The position numbers and the translations under genes were made by a program. Under the pieces are notes generated by a model. That model saw nothing but the letters and a program-made list of their open reading frames with translations. It made no database searches and was not told where the DNA came from. DNA of 10,371 bases from DATKKX01 sp035542775 (lineage in GTDB: Bacteria; Planctomycetota; Phycisphaerae; UBA1845; UTPLA1), in the NCBI GenBank assembly GCA_035542775.1, contig DATKKX010000229.1, positions 1-10,371 on the forward strand, read 5' to 3'. Of this stretch, positions 1-6,356 are shown piece by piece; the stretch's first letter is position 1; each line of letters opens with the position of its first letter.

Positions 1-54
1 CTTCTTCTCCTTCTCCTTCTCCTTCTTTTCCTCCTTCTTCTCCTTTTCTTTCTC
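1..54. repeat. Uninterrupted 54-base pyrimidine tract (polypurine on minus strand)
   Basis: All of bases 1-54 on the plus strand are C or T, built from irregular CTT/CTC triplets. The tract reaches the window edge and may continue. It lies inside the Lys/Glu-rich part of the lipoprotein gene: AAG/AAA and GAG/GAA codons give a pure purine coding strand. The asymmetry is therefore explained by protein composition, but such simple-sequence tracts are prone to slippage and can form unusual helices. Confidence 0.85.
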
Positions 55-261
55 GCCGTTTTGCTCCTTTTTTTCCTTGCCCGCCGCTTGCTCCCCTTTC
101 TCCTTGGGAGCATCCTCCGCCTCATCATCGTGAGCGAGGGCAGCCTTGGCGGTTGTCTCTTTTTTCTCGGATGACTTGCCGCAGCCTGATAGACAGAGAA
201 CCATCAGGCCGCCGGACAGGAATATGGCTACGCAACCTGCAAACGTGAGCTTTTTCATCAT
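1..261 (-). CDS. Lysine/glutamate-rich lipoprotein, 3' end cut by window edge
   Basis: Reading leftward from ATG at 261 gives 87 codons with no stop before the window edge, so the C-terminus is missing. The N-terminus is a typical lipoprotein signal: MMKK, a hydrophobic stretch (about residues 5-24) and a lipobox L24-S-G-C27, so the mature protein should be lipidated at C27. After a short Ser/Ala/Asp/Glu region the visible end (about residues 48-87) is almost entirely Lys, Glu and a few Gly/Gln, probably a highly charged helix or extended spacer. A second ATG follows immediately at 258, and neither has a strong Shine-Dalgarno. It lies 165 bases downstream of another small lipoprotein-like gene on the same strand, so co-transcription is possible but unproven. 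I recognise no family and the function is unknown. The lipoprotein call is firm; the exact start is not. Confidence 0.75.
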   Translation of the reverse strand, partial: MMKKLTFAGCVAIFLSGGLMVLCLSGCGKSSEKKETTAKAALAHDDEAEDAPKEKGEQAAGKEKKEQNGEKEKEKKEEKKEKEKEKK

Positions 262-426
262 TCGAACACCATCGGCGTGGATCTGGCGGCGCCGGCCGCG
301 GACACGTGGATTCGGAGTCTCCGCGACAGCCCGTGGGCTCCCCGCAGCGCCCAGTTTTTTCCTTGTCTCATGTTGTTCCATACGTCAGTGAACCAAACCA
401 GGTCCGAGGTGGGAGGTGTCCTCGCC

Positions 427-618
427 TCAGAACAGGAATGCGGCGAGTATCTGGCGGAGGAAATCGCCGACAAACGTCGTCAGTGTGGCGAAGAAGTCGG
501 TGGTGGTCGTCGCGCCTCCCGTGGAGTCTGCGGGAACGCAGCCCGCGCCAGCCAATAAAACCACAACGCCTAACCCGCATACCATGGCGGCACATCGTCG
601 ACGAAGACTGTGATTCAC
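427..618 (-). CDS. Small (63 aa) putative lipoprotein with hydrophobic C-terminal helix
   Basis: The start is GTG at 618, chosen because a perfect GGAGGT (630-625) sits six bases upstream; more distal in-frame starts would add a Pro/Arg-rich leader and lack such a site. The 63-residue product has an Arg-rich n-region (R6-R8), a hydrophobic core (about residues 12-26) and a lipobox-like G24-A-G-C27. A Thr-rich linker (T37-T40) follows, then a hydrophobic/amphipathic stretch from F42 to the final F63 with D52, R55 and Q56 as its only charged or polar side chains apart from Thr. It starts 40 bases after the stop of the TolC-type gene, so the two are probably one transcript. I do not recognise the family. 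It may be an outer-membrane-tethered accessory peptide of the channel, which is inference. A non-lipidated membrane peptide is the alternative, because the -3 residue of the lipobox is Gly rather than Leu. Confidence 0.72.
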   Translation of the reverse strand: MNHSLRRRCAAMVCGLGVVVLLAGAGCVPADSTGGATTTTDFFATLTTFVGDFLRQILAAFLF

Positions 619-624
619 GCTCAG

Positions 625-630
625 ACCTCC
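625..630 (-). promoter_or_regulatory. Shine-Dalgarno GGAGGT deciding the GTG start at 618
   Basis: On the minus strand GGAGGT is followed by the six-base spacer CTGAGC and then GTG. This is the strongest ribosome binding site on the left side of the window. It supports both the reality of the 63-residue gene and its non-ATG start. Confidence 0.75.
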
Positions 631-658
631 CGGACCCATTGGGCGAGGGCGAGGCACA

Positions 659-2173
659 TCACTGCGGCGAGGGCTGCGTGGTCGCCGCTGGACCGGTCAA
701 AGGCAGCCGTCCACCGATGGCGCTCTCCAACTGCGCCAACGCCGAGGCCAAATCACGGCGGGCGTTTACATTCGCCAACTGGCGACGGATCAGAACCTCC
801 TGCGCCTCGATGAGAACGAGGACGTTCTGCTCGCCCGCCTGGAATACGCTCCGCGACCCGTCGACGTTCTCGCGGGCCTGCGGCACCCCCTCCTCTTCAT
901 ACATTCGAACCAGCTCGGCGCTGCTCTCGGCAACGGCCAGCGCCTCGCGGACCTGTTCGGCGATCAGGTCCAGCACGTCGTTCTGATCTTTCCGGGCCTG
1001 CAATGCTCGGACGCAAGCCTTGGCGATCTGCGCCTGGTTTTGATCCATGATCGGCAGGGTGGCCGCAATGGCGGGCCCGAGCACGCTGTCGATGATCTGG
1101 CCTCGCTCGAGGTTGCGTTGACCACGCGACTGGATTGTAGGAGCCGTCAGGGTTCCAGCAGCCACCGAGTCACGGGCGGTGTCGGCGAGGATGGTCCGAC
1201 CTGGAAGGGCGCGGCTCTCGATGCGCTCGAAGTCGAAGCCCAGCGTGATATCCGGGAAGATGCGCAGGTATTCCCGGACGATTTCCTCGTCGGCGGCGTT
1301 TACCTTCCAGGATGCCACCTGGGCATCGAGCCGCTGCGAATCAGCGAGGGACAGGAGCGTTCCGTAATCGGCACCGAGCGACGTCAGCTCCGGAAGCTGA
1401 TCAGCGTACGTACATTGCTGGAGCCGGCGGCTCAGGCCCATCATGTGCACCAGGCCCGCCTCCGCCACTCGTCGCTGTCGTTCGAGATCGACCAATTCGA
1501 GGCGGGCGTCGACCACGTTCTCCTTCGCCAGGTTCACGTCGAAAAAGCTGGCCTCGCCGGCCTCGAACCGCCGCCGTACCAGATCCACCGTCTCTTCGAC
1601 AAGCTTGACGTACCGTTGGGTGATGGATTCGGCCTGTTGTAGGGCCAGAACCCGGTAGTATTGACTCTTGACCTCGGCGGTGAGTGTCGTGGCCCGGAAA
1701 GCGATGGCCAGGACGGTCTGGTCGAGCTGGTCCTGGGCGATCTTCTTGCGAACCGGTATCTGCCAGAGATCGACGATCTGCTGGGCTCCGCTGGCTGTCA
1801 GTCTGGAACGACCGCCGCCTTCCGGGAGCAAACCGCCGAAAGACAAGGTGGGATTGGTGAACAGACTCGACTGCACGAGGTCCGCCCTGGATACGCCAAT
1901 ATCAAGGAACAACGATTGAAAGGCGGGGTTGTTGAGCAGGGCCAGGCTGACGGCCTTGTCGACCGTCAAGCCGCCCTGGAGCAGTTCCTCGACCTTGGCC
2001 TGCACGACAGACTCGTCGCCCGGGTCGTACACCGTATCGCACCCTGTTTCCTGCCGAATCAAATCTTTTGCCCGACCGTAGTCGTGGGTCGGCTCAACGC
2101 GAGCGCAACCGCCGATCACAGCGACCCCCAGCGCCCAGCAGACGGCCATGTGGCCCGCTCGGAATACCGTCAC
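659..2173 (-). CDS. TolC/CzcC-family outer-membrane efflux lipoprotein
   Basis: This 504-residue product matches the TolC-type outer-membrane factor family (CusC/CzcC-like) that forms the exit duct of tripartite efflux pumps. I start it at GTG 2173, which follows AAAGG at 8-base spacing and gives a signal peptide with lipobox I20-G-G-C23; acylated N-termini are usual in the CusC/OprM branch. Two outer-membrane-efflux repeats are visible. The first begins with a 'LTVDKAVSLALLNNP' segment and an 'RADLVQSSLFTNPTLSFGG' strand; long coiled helices follow. The second ends in a 'GEQNVLVLIEAQEVLIRRQLAN' helix, close to the consensus second repeat. The C-terminus ends in a short Pro/Thr/Gln tail. The frame stays open upstream to 2629, but that extension has no secretion signal. 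The gene is divergent from a CusRS-like two-component system and followed by two small lipoproteins. No RND pump or membrane-fusion protein lies in the window, so the substrate is unknown; metal is suggested only by the neighbouring kinase family. Confidence 0.9.
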   Translation of the reverse strand: MTVFRAGHMAVCWALGVAVIGGCARVEPTHDYGRAKDLIRQETGCDTVYDPGDESVVQAKVEELLQGGLTVDKAVSLALLNNPAFQSLFLDIGVSRADLVQSSLFTNPTLSFGGLLPEGGGRSRLTASGAQQIVDLWQIPVRKKIAQDQLDQTVLAIAFRATTLTAEVKSQYYRVLALQQAESITQRYVKLVEETVDLVRRRFEAGEASFFDVNLAKENVVDARLELVDLERQRRVAEAGLVHMMGLSRRLQQCTYADQLPELTSLGADYGTLLSLADSQRLDAQVASWKVNAADEEIVREYLRIFPDITLGFDFERIESRALPGRTILADTARDSVAAGTLTAPTIQSRGQRNLERGQIIDSVLGPAIAATLPIMDQNQAQIAKACVRALQARKDQNDVLDLIAEQVREALAVAESSAELVRMYEEEGVPQARENVDGSRSVFQAGEQNVLVLIEAQEVLIRRQLANVNARRDLASALAQLESAIGGRLPLTGPAATTQPSPQ

Positions 2174-2472
2174 GAGACCAACCTTTCTTCTCACGTCGCT
2201 TTCGCCAAGAAACTCGACGAACCTCAGCGACGCCGCCGGTGCAGACCGCGCCGCCCATGTCGCGATGGGGGAGCGCATCACCCGGACGGACATCCGTCGC
2301 TCGACCGCATCCAGACGATTCAGAGGCCCGTGAGACTTTGGCCGCGAATCATACTCGCGACCTGTCAACGGTCCAGCCCGCGCCTGGCCCGGATGCCAAT
2401 CCCGCTCGCAGACCCATCGTGCTGCGGCGGTGCGGCGGAAACGGTGATCTCGTGGGGAGTCTACAAGCCTAT

Positions 2473-2512
2473 GATGGCCCGGCGATGACAGTTTGATGAC
2501 AAATCCGTCATC
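2473..2512. promoter_or_regulatory. Phased GATG half-sites, Pho-box-like operator
   Basis: GATG begins at 2473, 2484 and 2495, exactly 11 bases apart; the last two are full GATGACA copies. Read on the minus strand, 2501-2484 is TTGTCATCAAACTGTCAT, two 7-base repeats with a 4-base spacer, the same geometry as the enterobacterial Pho box (CTGTCAT-N4-CTGTCAT), with 15 of 18 positions equal by my alignment. A further GTCATC at 2507-2512 forms an inverted repeat with GATGAC at 2495-2500. OmpR/PhoB-family regulators bind such 11-bp direct repeats as tandem dimers. The adjacent gene encodes such a regulator, so autoregulation and control of the divergent TolC-type gene are plausible. PhoB itself acting here is a less likely alternative. 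Confidence 0.55.
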
Positions 2513-2555
2513 TCGCAGCGGGGACGGCGGGGACCGGCTCATCCCAGGCCTGGTT

Positions 2556-2574
2556 TTCGCCGGCCGCCGGCGAA
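2556..2574. promoter_or_regulatory. Perfect 19-bp palindrome upstream of the response regulator
   Basis: TTCGCCGGC, one central C, then GCCGGCGAA: two perfect 9-base arms. It ends two bases before a possible -35 element (2577). It may be a dimeric regulator's operator or a stable hairpin. It is not followed by a T tract, so a terminator is unlikely. GC-rich palindromes also arise by chance in high-GC DNA. Confidence 0.45.
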
Positions 2575-2576
2575 TC

Positions 2577-2605
2577 TTGCCGCGTGTCGAAAAACTGACG
2601 AAAAT
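2577..2605 (+). promoter_or_regulatory. Possible sigma70-type promoter for the two-component operon
   Basis: TTGCCG (2577-2582), a 17-base spacer and GAAAAT (2600-2605) each match four of six consensus positions. Transcription would begin near 2612 and leave a leader of about 125 bases before the GTG at 2737. The call rests on spacing and weak hexamers only. Confidence 0.3.
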
Positions 2606-2736
2606 GGCCTGCCCCTGGCCAATCAGCAAAACGGCGGTTGTGAACGCCGGGCTAGGCGGTGCCTGACGTGCTTTGCGGCGGGGGGCAGGATAGGCGGCTT
2701 CCAGAACGTCGGCGTCGGTTCCGGAGGATCTTGCTC

Positions 2737-3408
2737 GTGCGAGTATTGGTTATAGAAGATGAGCCGGGCGTGGCGGCCTTCGTCCGGCGAGGCCTGCGCG
2801 AGGCGGGCTTCGCCGTGGACCTCGCCGACAACGGGGACGATGGAAGCCATATGGCCTGCGCCGAATCCTATGACCTCATTATCTTGGATCTCATGCTTCC
2901 GAGGCGGGACGGATTCTCCATTCTCGGCGAGTTGCGCGGCAGGGGCATCACCACGCCTGTCATCTGCCTGACGGCCCGGGATGCCGTGGATGACAGGGTC
3001 AAGGGCCTGGATCTGGGGGCGGACGATTATCTTGCAAAACCATTCAGCTTTGCGGAGCTGCTGGCCCGCATCCGTGCGATCCTGCGGCGTGGGTCGGCCT
3101 TGGCGAGCAACCCTATCACGGTGGGCGACCTGACGCTCGATGTCGTGGCCCGGCAGGTGCATCGGGCCGGTCGTCGCATCGATCTGTCGGCCCGGGAATT
3201 CTCGCTGCTTGAGTTTCTCGCCCGGCATGCGGGCCAGGTGCTGTCACGGACCATGATTCTGGAGAAGGTCTGGGACATGAACCAGGACCCGCTCACCAAC
3301 GTCGTCGACGTTCACATTAACCGTTTGCGCAAGAAGGTCGACCACGGCTTCGCGAAGCCGCTGGTCCACACCATTCGTGGCGTCGGATATGTCCTCAGCG
3401 ATTCATAA
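2737..3408 (+). CDS. OmpR/PhoB-family response regulator (CusR/CopR-like)
   Basis: The product is a 223-residue two-component response regulator and DNA-binding transcription factor. The start is GTG 2737, preceded by GGAGGA (2723-2728) at 8-base spacing; it places the usual short 'MRVLVIEDE' strand at the N-terminus. The receiver domain (about 1-118) has the acidic pair E7/D8, phospho-acceptor D51 in 'LILDLMLPRRDGF', the switch threonine T79 and K101 in 'LAKPF'. The C-terminal winged helix (about 125-221) has the typical 'LSAREFSLLEFLARHAGQVLSR' segment, the recognition-helix pattern 'NVVDVHINRLRKKV' and the closing 'IRGVGYVL'. This fits the CusR/CopR/PcoR branch, 220-230 residues long. The histidine kinase gene overlaps its 3' end. 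The likely targets are its own promoter and the divergent TolC-type gene, through the phased repeats at 2473-2512. Confidence 0.95.
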   Translation: MRVLVIEDEPGVAAFVRRGLREAGFAVDLADNGDDGSHMACAESYDLIILDLMLPRRDGFSILGELRGRGITTPVICLTARDAVDDRVKGLDLGADDYLAKPFSFAELLARIRAILRRGSALASNPITVGDLTLDVVARQVHRAGRRIDLSAREFSLLEFLARHAGQVLSRTMILEKVWDMNQDPLTNVVDVHINRLRKKVDHGFAKPLVHTIRGVGYVLSDS

Positions 3409-4843
3409 GAGATGGGCCTTCTGGCGGACCATTGGCGCTCGGCTGACCCTGTGGGGCGCCGCCATCACTCTGCTGGCCTGCGTTCTGCTGTGCATGCTCC
3501 TGTACTTCGGCCTGCGCCATTCGTTGATCCGCGAGGTGGATGGCTTCCTGGAGGGCGAGGTCTATGAATTCCGGTCCATTTTGACGGAGGAGAAAGAACA
3601 GACCGATCTCTCGGGCGTCGAGCGCGAGATACGCCGGGAGCTGGGAAGCCGGCTGCGCCGTGATCTGACTTTCCGGCTGCTGGACGGCTCGGGGCGACTG
3701 CTGCTGAGCAGCGATGCGGCGGACCCTCTGCCCAACCCCTGGACTCTGGCACCCATCGGCAAGGCGGAGTCGGAGGCGGCGGAGACGGTCACCGTTCGCG
3801 TGCCTCACCGCGGGCCGAGCTACCGCGTGTGCAGCCATTGGATCAAGCTGCACGACGGCGTTTCCTATGTAGCCCAAGCGGCGTACGTCTTTGACGGAGC
3901 GGAAAACTCGTTGGCCGTTTTCCGTCAAGTCTGCGTGGCGGCGCTGCTGGTTGTGCCGATCATGGCTCTGGCCGGCGGATATGTGCTGGCCCGGCGCAGC
4001 TTGCGGCCTGTTGAGAGAATCACGCAGACCGCCAAGGAAATTGGGGCCCGCGATCTGTCGCGCCGCATCGCCCTCTCCGGCAGCGGCGACGAACTGGACC
4101 GTCTCGCGGAAACACTGAACGGCATGCTCGGTCGCATCGAGGGGCACGTCCAGCGGATGCAGCAATTCACCGCCGATGCATCGCATGAGCTGCGCTCGCC
4201 GTTGGCCGCCCTTCGCGGCGGCGCCGAGGTGGCCCTGTCACGGCCGCGTTCCGCGGAGGAACTCCGCACCGTGCTCGAGGAAAGCATGGAGCATTACTCC
4301 CGGCTCAGCCGCATCGCGGAAGATCTACTGATCCTTGCGAGGGCGGACGTCGGCCAACTGCCGCTGGCCCGCGACTGGATCCGATTGGATCAGGCGGCCG
4401 CCGACGTAGTGGACTTGTACACCCCGCTGGCTCAGGACCGCGGGATCCACCTTGGGCTGGCCGACGGGCCAGCGGTCAAAATCTCCGCAGATGGGGCGAG
4501 AATCCGCCAGCTCCTCGGCAACCTCATCGATAACGCCGTGAAGTATGGCGGAACCGGCTGCCACATCAACGTCACGGTGACACAGATGGACGCCAGCGCT
4601 ATCGTCGTGGTCGCCGATGACGGGCCGGGCATTGCCGCCGAGGATCTGCCCCATCTTTTCAACCGTTTCTATCGCGCCGAGCGTTCGCGATCGAGCCGTG
4701 CCGCCGGCGGCGCCGGGCTGGGCCTGCCGATCTGCCGCACGATCGCGGAGCTTCACGGCGGCGACATCCGCATCGAAAGCAGGCCCGACCAGGGCACGAC
4801 GGTCACCGTGAGCCTGCCGCTGAGCGGCGATTCGCGGCCCTGA
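3389..4843 (+). CDS. Membrane sensor histidine kinase, CusS/heavy-metal-sensor type
   Basis: The product (484 residues from ATG 3389) is the partner kinase of the preceding regulator and overlaps it by 20 bases, so translation is probably coupled. An in-frame GTG at 3377 is an alternative start; neither has a strong ribosome site. The order is TM1 (about 20-41), periplasmic sensor (about 42-178), TM2 (about 181-204), HAMP (about 205-257), then the HisKA H-box 'FTADASHELRSPLA' with phospho-acceptor H266. The ATPase domain shows an N-box with N382 in 'NLIDNAVKYGG', a G1 box D411-G-P-G, an F box 'LFNRFYRAE' and a G2 box G441-AGLGL. The layout and H-box fit the heavy-metal sensor kinases (CusS, CopS, CzcS). 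The sensor region has C148-S-H150 and H155, possible metal ligands, but no His/Met-rich cluster, so copper or silver sensing is only inferred. Autophosphorylation and transfer to D51 of the regulator are expected. Confidence 0.94.
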   Translation: MSSAIHKRWAFWRTIGARLTLWGAAITLLACVLLCMLLYFGLRHSLIREVDGFLEGEVYEFRSILTEEKEQTDLSGVEREIRRELGSRLRRDLTFRLLDGSGRLLLSSDAADPLPNPWTLAPIGKAESEAAETVTVRVPHRGPSYRVCSHWIKLHDGVSYVAQAAYVFDGAENSLAVFRQVCVAALLVVPIMALAGGYVLARRSLRPVERITQTAKEIGARDLSRRIALSGSGDELDRLAETLNGMLGRIEGHVQRMQQFTADASHELRSPLAALRGGAEVALSRPRSAEELRTVLEESMEHYSRLSRIAEDLLILARADVGQLPLARDWIRLDQAAADVVDLYTPLAQDRGIHLGLADGPAVKISADGARIRQLLGNLIDNAVKYGGTGCHINVTVTQMDASAIVVVADDGPGIAAEDLPHLFNRFYRAERSRSSRAAGGAGLGLPICRTIAELHGGDIRIESRPDQGTTVTVSLPLSGDSRP

Positions 4844-4873
4844 GCGTGTGCGTCGCTCGCCTCCCCGTTTTCC

Positions 4874-4925
4874 CAAAACAAGATCCTCGCAGGCAGCTCC
4901 CGCCATGGGGCCGCCCGCGAGGATC
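4874..4925 (-). terminator. Hairpin terminator between convergent genes
   Basis: GATCCTCGC (4882-4890) and GCGAGGATC (4917-4925) form a perfect 9-bp stem around a 26-base GC-rich loop that can fold further. On the minus strand the stem is followed at once by TTGTTTT, giving an intrinsic terminator for the beta-barrel gene that stops at 4956. On the plus strand there is no T tract, so it is at best a partial stop for the kinase operon. Confidence 0.65.
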
Positions 4926-4955
4926 ATCATGCGCAGGCCCGTTGGTCGGCCCTGC

Positions 4956-5921
4956 TTACTTGATTGTGTACACAAAGCGGCAGCCGGCGCCGAAATAAGG
5001 CGTCTCCCCGTTCCGGTCGAGGCCGATCACAATGCCGGGGCCGATGCTGAAGTGCTCGGTCACCTTATACTCTGAGGAGACCTCCAGCGTATTGCTGTTG
5101 GCATGACCCGTTTCTTCGCTCGACTGGTGCACGTAGTCGACCAGGAGTGCAAGGGCATCGGTGATCCGCCATTTGTAGCCCGCCCGGGCTCCCCACTGGA
5201 AATGGCGCAGGTCGTCGACCTCGTGGCCATTCGCTGTGATGATGAACGCGTTCAGGTAAGCGGTGCCCGGCCCGATGTCCTTGTCGACAATGCCGGTGAA
5301 TTTGCCGTCAACGCCGGAGCCCTCGTATCCTGACGGTATCCTCATCTCAGCCAACGTGGCCAGCGTGGGCATGAGGCCTTCCTCCTTGACCCAGCGCTGT
5401 TGCCAGCCGAACTCGATGTCGCCTTCTCCGGCATAGTCTCCAAAGCCGAGCGTCAGCGGAACGCCTAGGAGTAGCTGTGTGTTGCGGAGAAACTCAGAAC
5501 CGTCCAGCGTGTACTCCAGCTCGGGATGGAGGAACACGGGATCGTGCTCGCCGGATCTGGTTTGCCAGCCGGATGCCAGGTGGATCTCAAGCTCGCCCGG
5601 CGCGCCCGGCTGCCCGTCCTCGATCGAGCTCCATGTATCGATGGACTGCCGCTCTGCCACCTCGTCTTCGCCGGTCGATGTGGTCTCGACAGTCCGCTCC
5701 GCAGTCTTCACGGCGGTCTGCTCGGACTTGGGGCGCTCCGCCTGGGCCAGGCTCATCGGCTGGGCCGGTGCGGGTGAGGGAGATCGCACGCCTTGCGGCT
5801 GTTGCGCAGCGACAATGCCGGGCGCTGCAAAAACGACCATTGCGGCGACCGCTGTGATCGCCAGCACCGCCATAAGACCAAATCGCCGGCAAGTAGCAAC
5901 GCTACAGGTTGTGGAATACAT
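4956..5921 (-). CDS. Outer-membrane beta-barrel protein, phenol-degradation MetA-like (transporter-type)
   Basis: The product is a 321-residue secreted protein. ATG 5921 follows GGAGG (5935-5931) at 9-base spacing. Residues 1-39 are a signal peptide (basic start, long Ala/Val core, 'GIVAA-QQ' cleavage region). Residues 40-105 are a low-complexity Pro/Ala/Gln/Glu/Thr linker. From about 108 to the end, alternating polar and apolar strands with Gly/Asn/Asp turns suggest a beta-barrel. Recognisable segments are 'LHPELEYTLD', 'LLLGVPLTLGFGD', 'GWQQRWVKEE' and the closing 'GPGIVIGLDRNGETPYFGAGCRFVYTIK'. The pattern resembles the putative MetA-pathway phenol-degradation outer-membrane family (PF13557), often annotated only as 'transporter'. 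The C-terminus ends in Lys rather than the classical Phe. It has its own promoter and terminator and is convergent to the kinase operon, so it is probably a single-gene unit. The substrate cannot be read from the sequence. Confidence 0.75.
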   Translation of the reverse strand: MYSTTCSVATCRRFGLMAVLAITAVAAMVVFAAPGIVAAQQPQGVRSPSPAPAQPMSLAQAERPKSEQTAVKTAERTVETTSTGEDEVAERQSIDTWSSIEDGQPGAPGELEIHLASGWQTRSGEHDPVFLHPELEYTLDGSEFLRNTQLLLGVPLTLGFGDYAGEGDIEFGWQQRWVKEEGLMPTLATLAEMRIPSGYEGSGVDGKFTGIVDKDIGPGTAYLNAFIITANGHEVDDLRHFQWGARAGYKWRITDALALLVDYVHQSSEETGHANSNTLEVSSEYKVTEHFSIGPGIVIGLDRNGETPYFGAGCRFVYTIK

Positions 5922-6356
5922 ACAGTCATTCCTCCATCACGGCCTGAGATTTAATGATCGGCCCGGGCGCATCGGAAGCGCACATTCTTCCACTCGGCGG
6001 CTCCATACACGCCGGCCGCGCCAATTGTGCCGCAGAATATCGACGCGAATGGGAGCTGTCAATCAGCACTAATGTGTTTCTACAACCTTATACCATTTAA
6101 TAGGTTAACAGACTATCCTGATTTCAGGCACGGGAGAAATACGATGCGCCCGCGTGCAGCGAGTAATTCAACCGCCGAAACACAGAATGATTGCCAAACC
6201 GGGATTCTGTTCGGACGAATCGCGGACACGGCCAAAGCAGATCGCTCACCACAAGATCTTGTTTCGCCATGAACTGCTAGCCCTAGCCTGCGGAAGGAGA
6301 CCGGTGCTCCAACCGCCATCGACGTGAGGACGGGTGCTGCGTCCGATCCCTCCCAT
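5922..6356. other. Intergenic region with promoter and AT-rich block
   Basis: No gene of these 435 bases is convincing; short open frames on both strands lack ribosome sites and recognisable composition. It holds the promoter of the beta-barrel gene (6062-6034), an AT-rich block just upstream of it (about 6060-6120) that stands out from the GC-rich surroundings and may act as an UP element, and a weak inverted repeat ACAGAAT/ATTCTGT (6182-6188 and 6204-6210). A 12-base palindrome ACAAGATCTTGT lies at 6251-6262. I find no clear terminator for the protease gene that ends at 6357. Confidence 0.6.
6034..6062 (-). promoter_or_regulatory. Sigma70-type promoter of the beta-barrel gene
   Basis: On the minus strand TTGACA (6062-6057) is a perfect -35, followed by 17 bases and TATTCT (6039-6034), four of six matches to the -10 consensus. 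An AT-rich block lies just upstream. Transcription would start near 6027, giving a leader of about 105 bases to the ATG at 5921. It is the best promoter match I found in the window. Confidence 0.6.

Larger units (their letters stand above)
2174..2736. other. Divergent intergenic control region (563 bases)
   Basis: No gene is supportable here. The stretch separates the TolC-type gene (leftward) from the response regulator (rightward). It holds the 11-bp phased GATG half-sites (2473-2512), a 19-bp perfect palindrome (2556-2574) and a possible plus-strand promoter (2577-2605). The minus strand stays open in frame with the TolC-type gene up to 2629, but that reading is Arg/Pro-rich and looks like a GC-driven artefact. 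The left part (2174-2470) shows nothing I can name and would be a long leader if the TolC-type promoter lies near the phased repeats. Confidence 0.7.

Noticed and set aside
619..657. Longer start of the 63-residue gene at 657
   Set aside because: It adds 13 Pro/Arg/Gly residues before the signal peptide, overlaps the ribosome site and nearly touches the upstream stop; the GGAGGT-6-GTG start is far better.
1040..1642. 200-codon plus-strand open frame opposite the TolC-type gene
   Set aside because: It is fully antisense to a strongly supported gene, has no ribosome site and no family-like composition; it is a typical high-GC shadow.
2174..2629. In-frame N-terminal extension of the TolC-type gene to 2629
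   Set aside because: The extension is Arg/Pro-rich with no secretion signal, and it would bury the lipobox signal more than 170 residues inside. GTG 2173 has a ribosome site and gives a normal lipoprotein start. The extension would also cover the phased operator region.
6276..6287. GCTAG-CC-CTAGC inverted repeat as terminator of the M48 gene
   Set aside because: The two-base loop cannot form a stable hairpin and no T tract follows on the minus strand.
6027..6319. Short open frames in the intergenic region (6027-6272 plus, 6319-6113 minus)
   Set aside because: No Shine-Dalgarno, no signal peptide and no coding-like composition. The plus-strand frame runs through the beta-barrel promoter.
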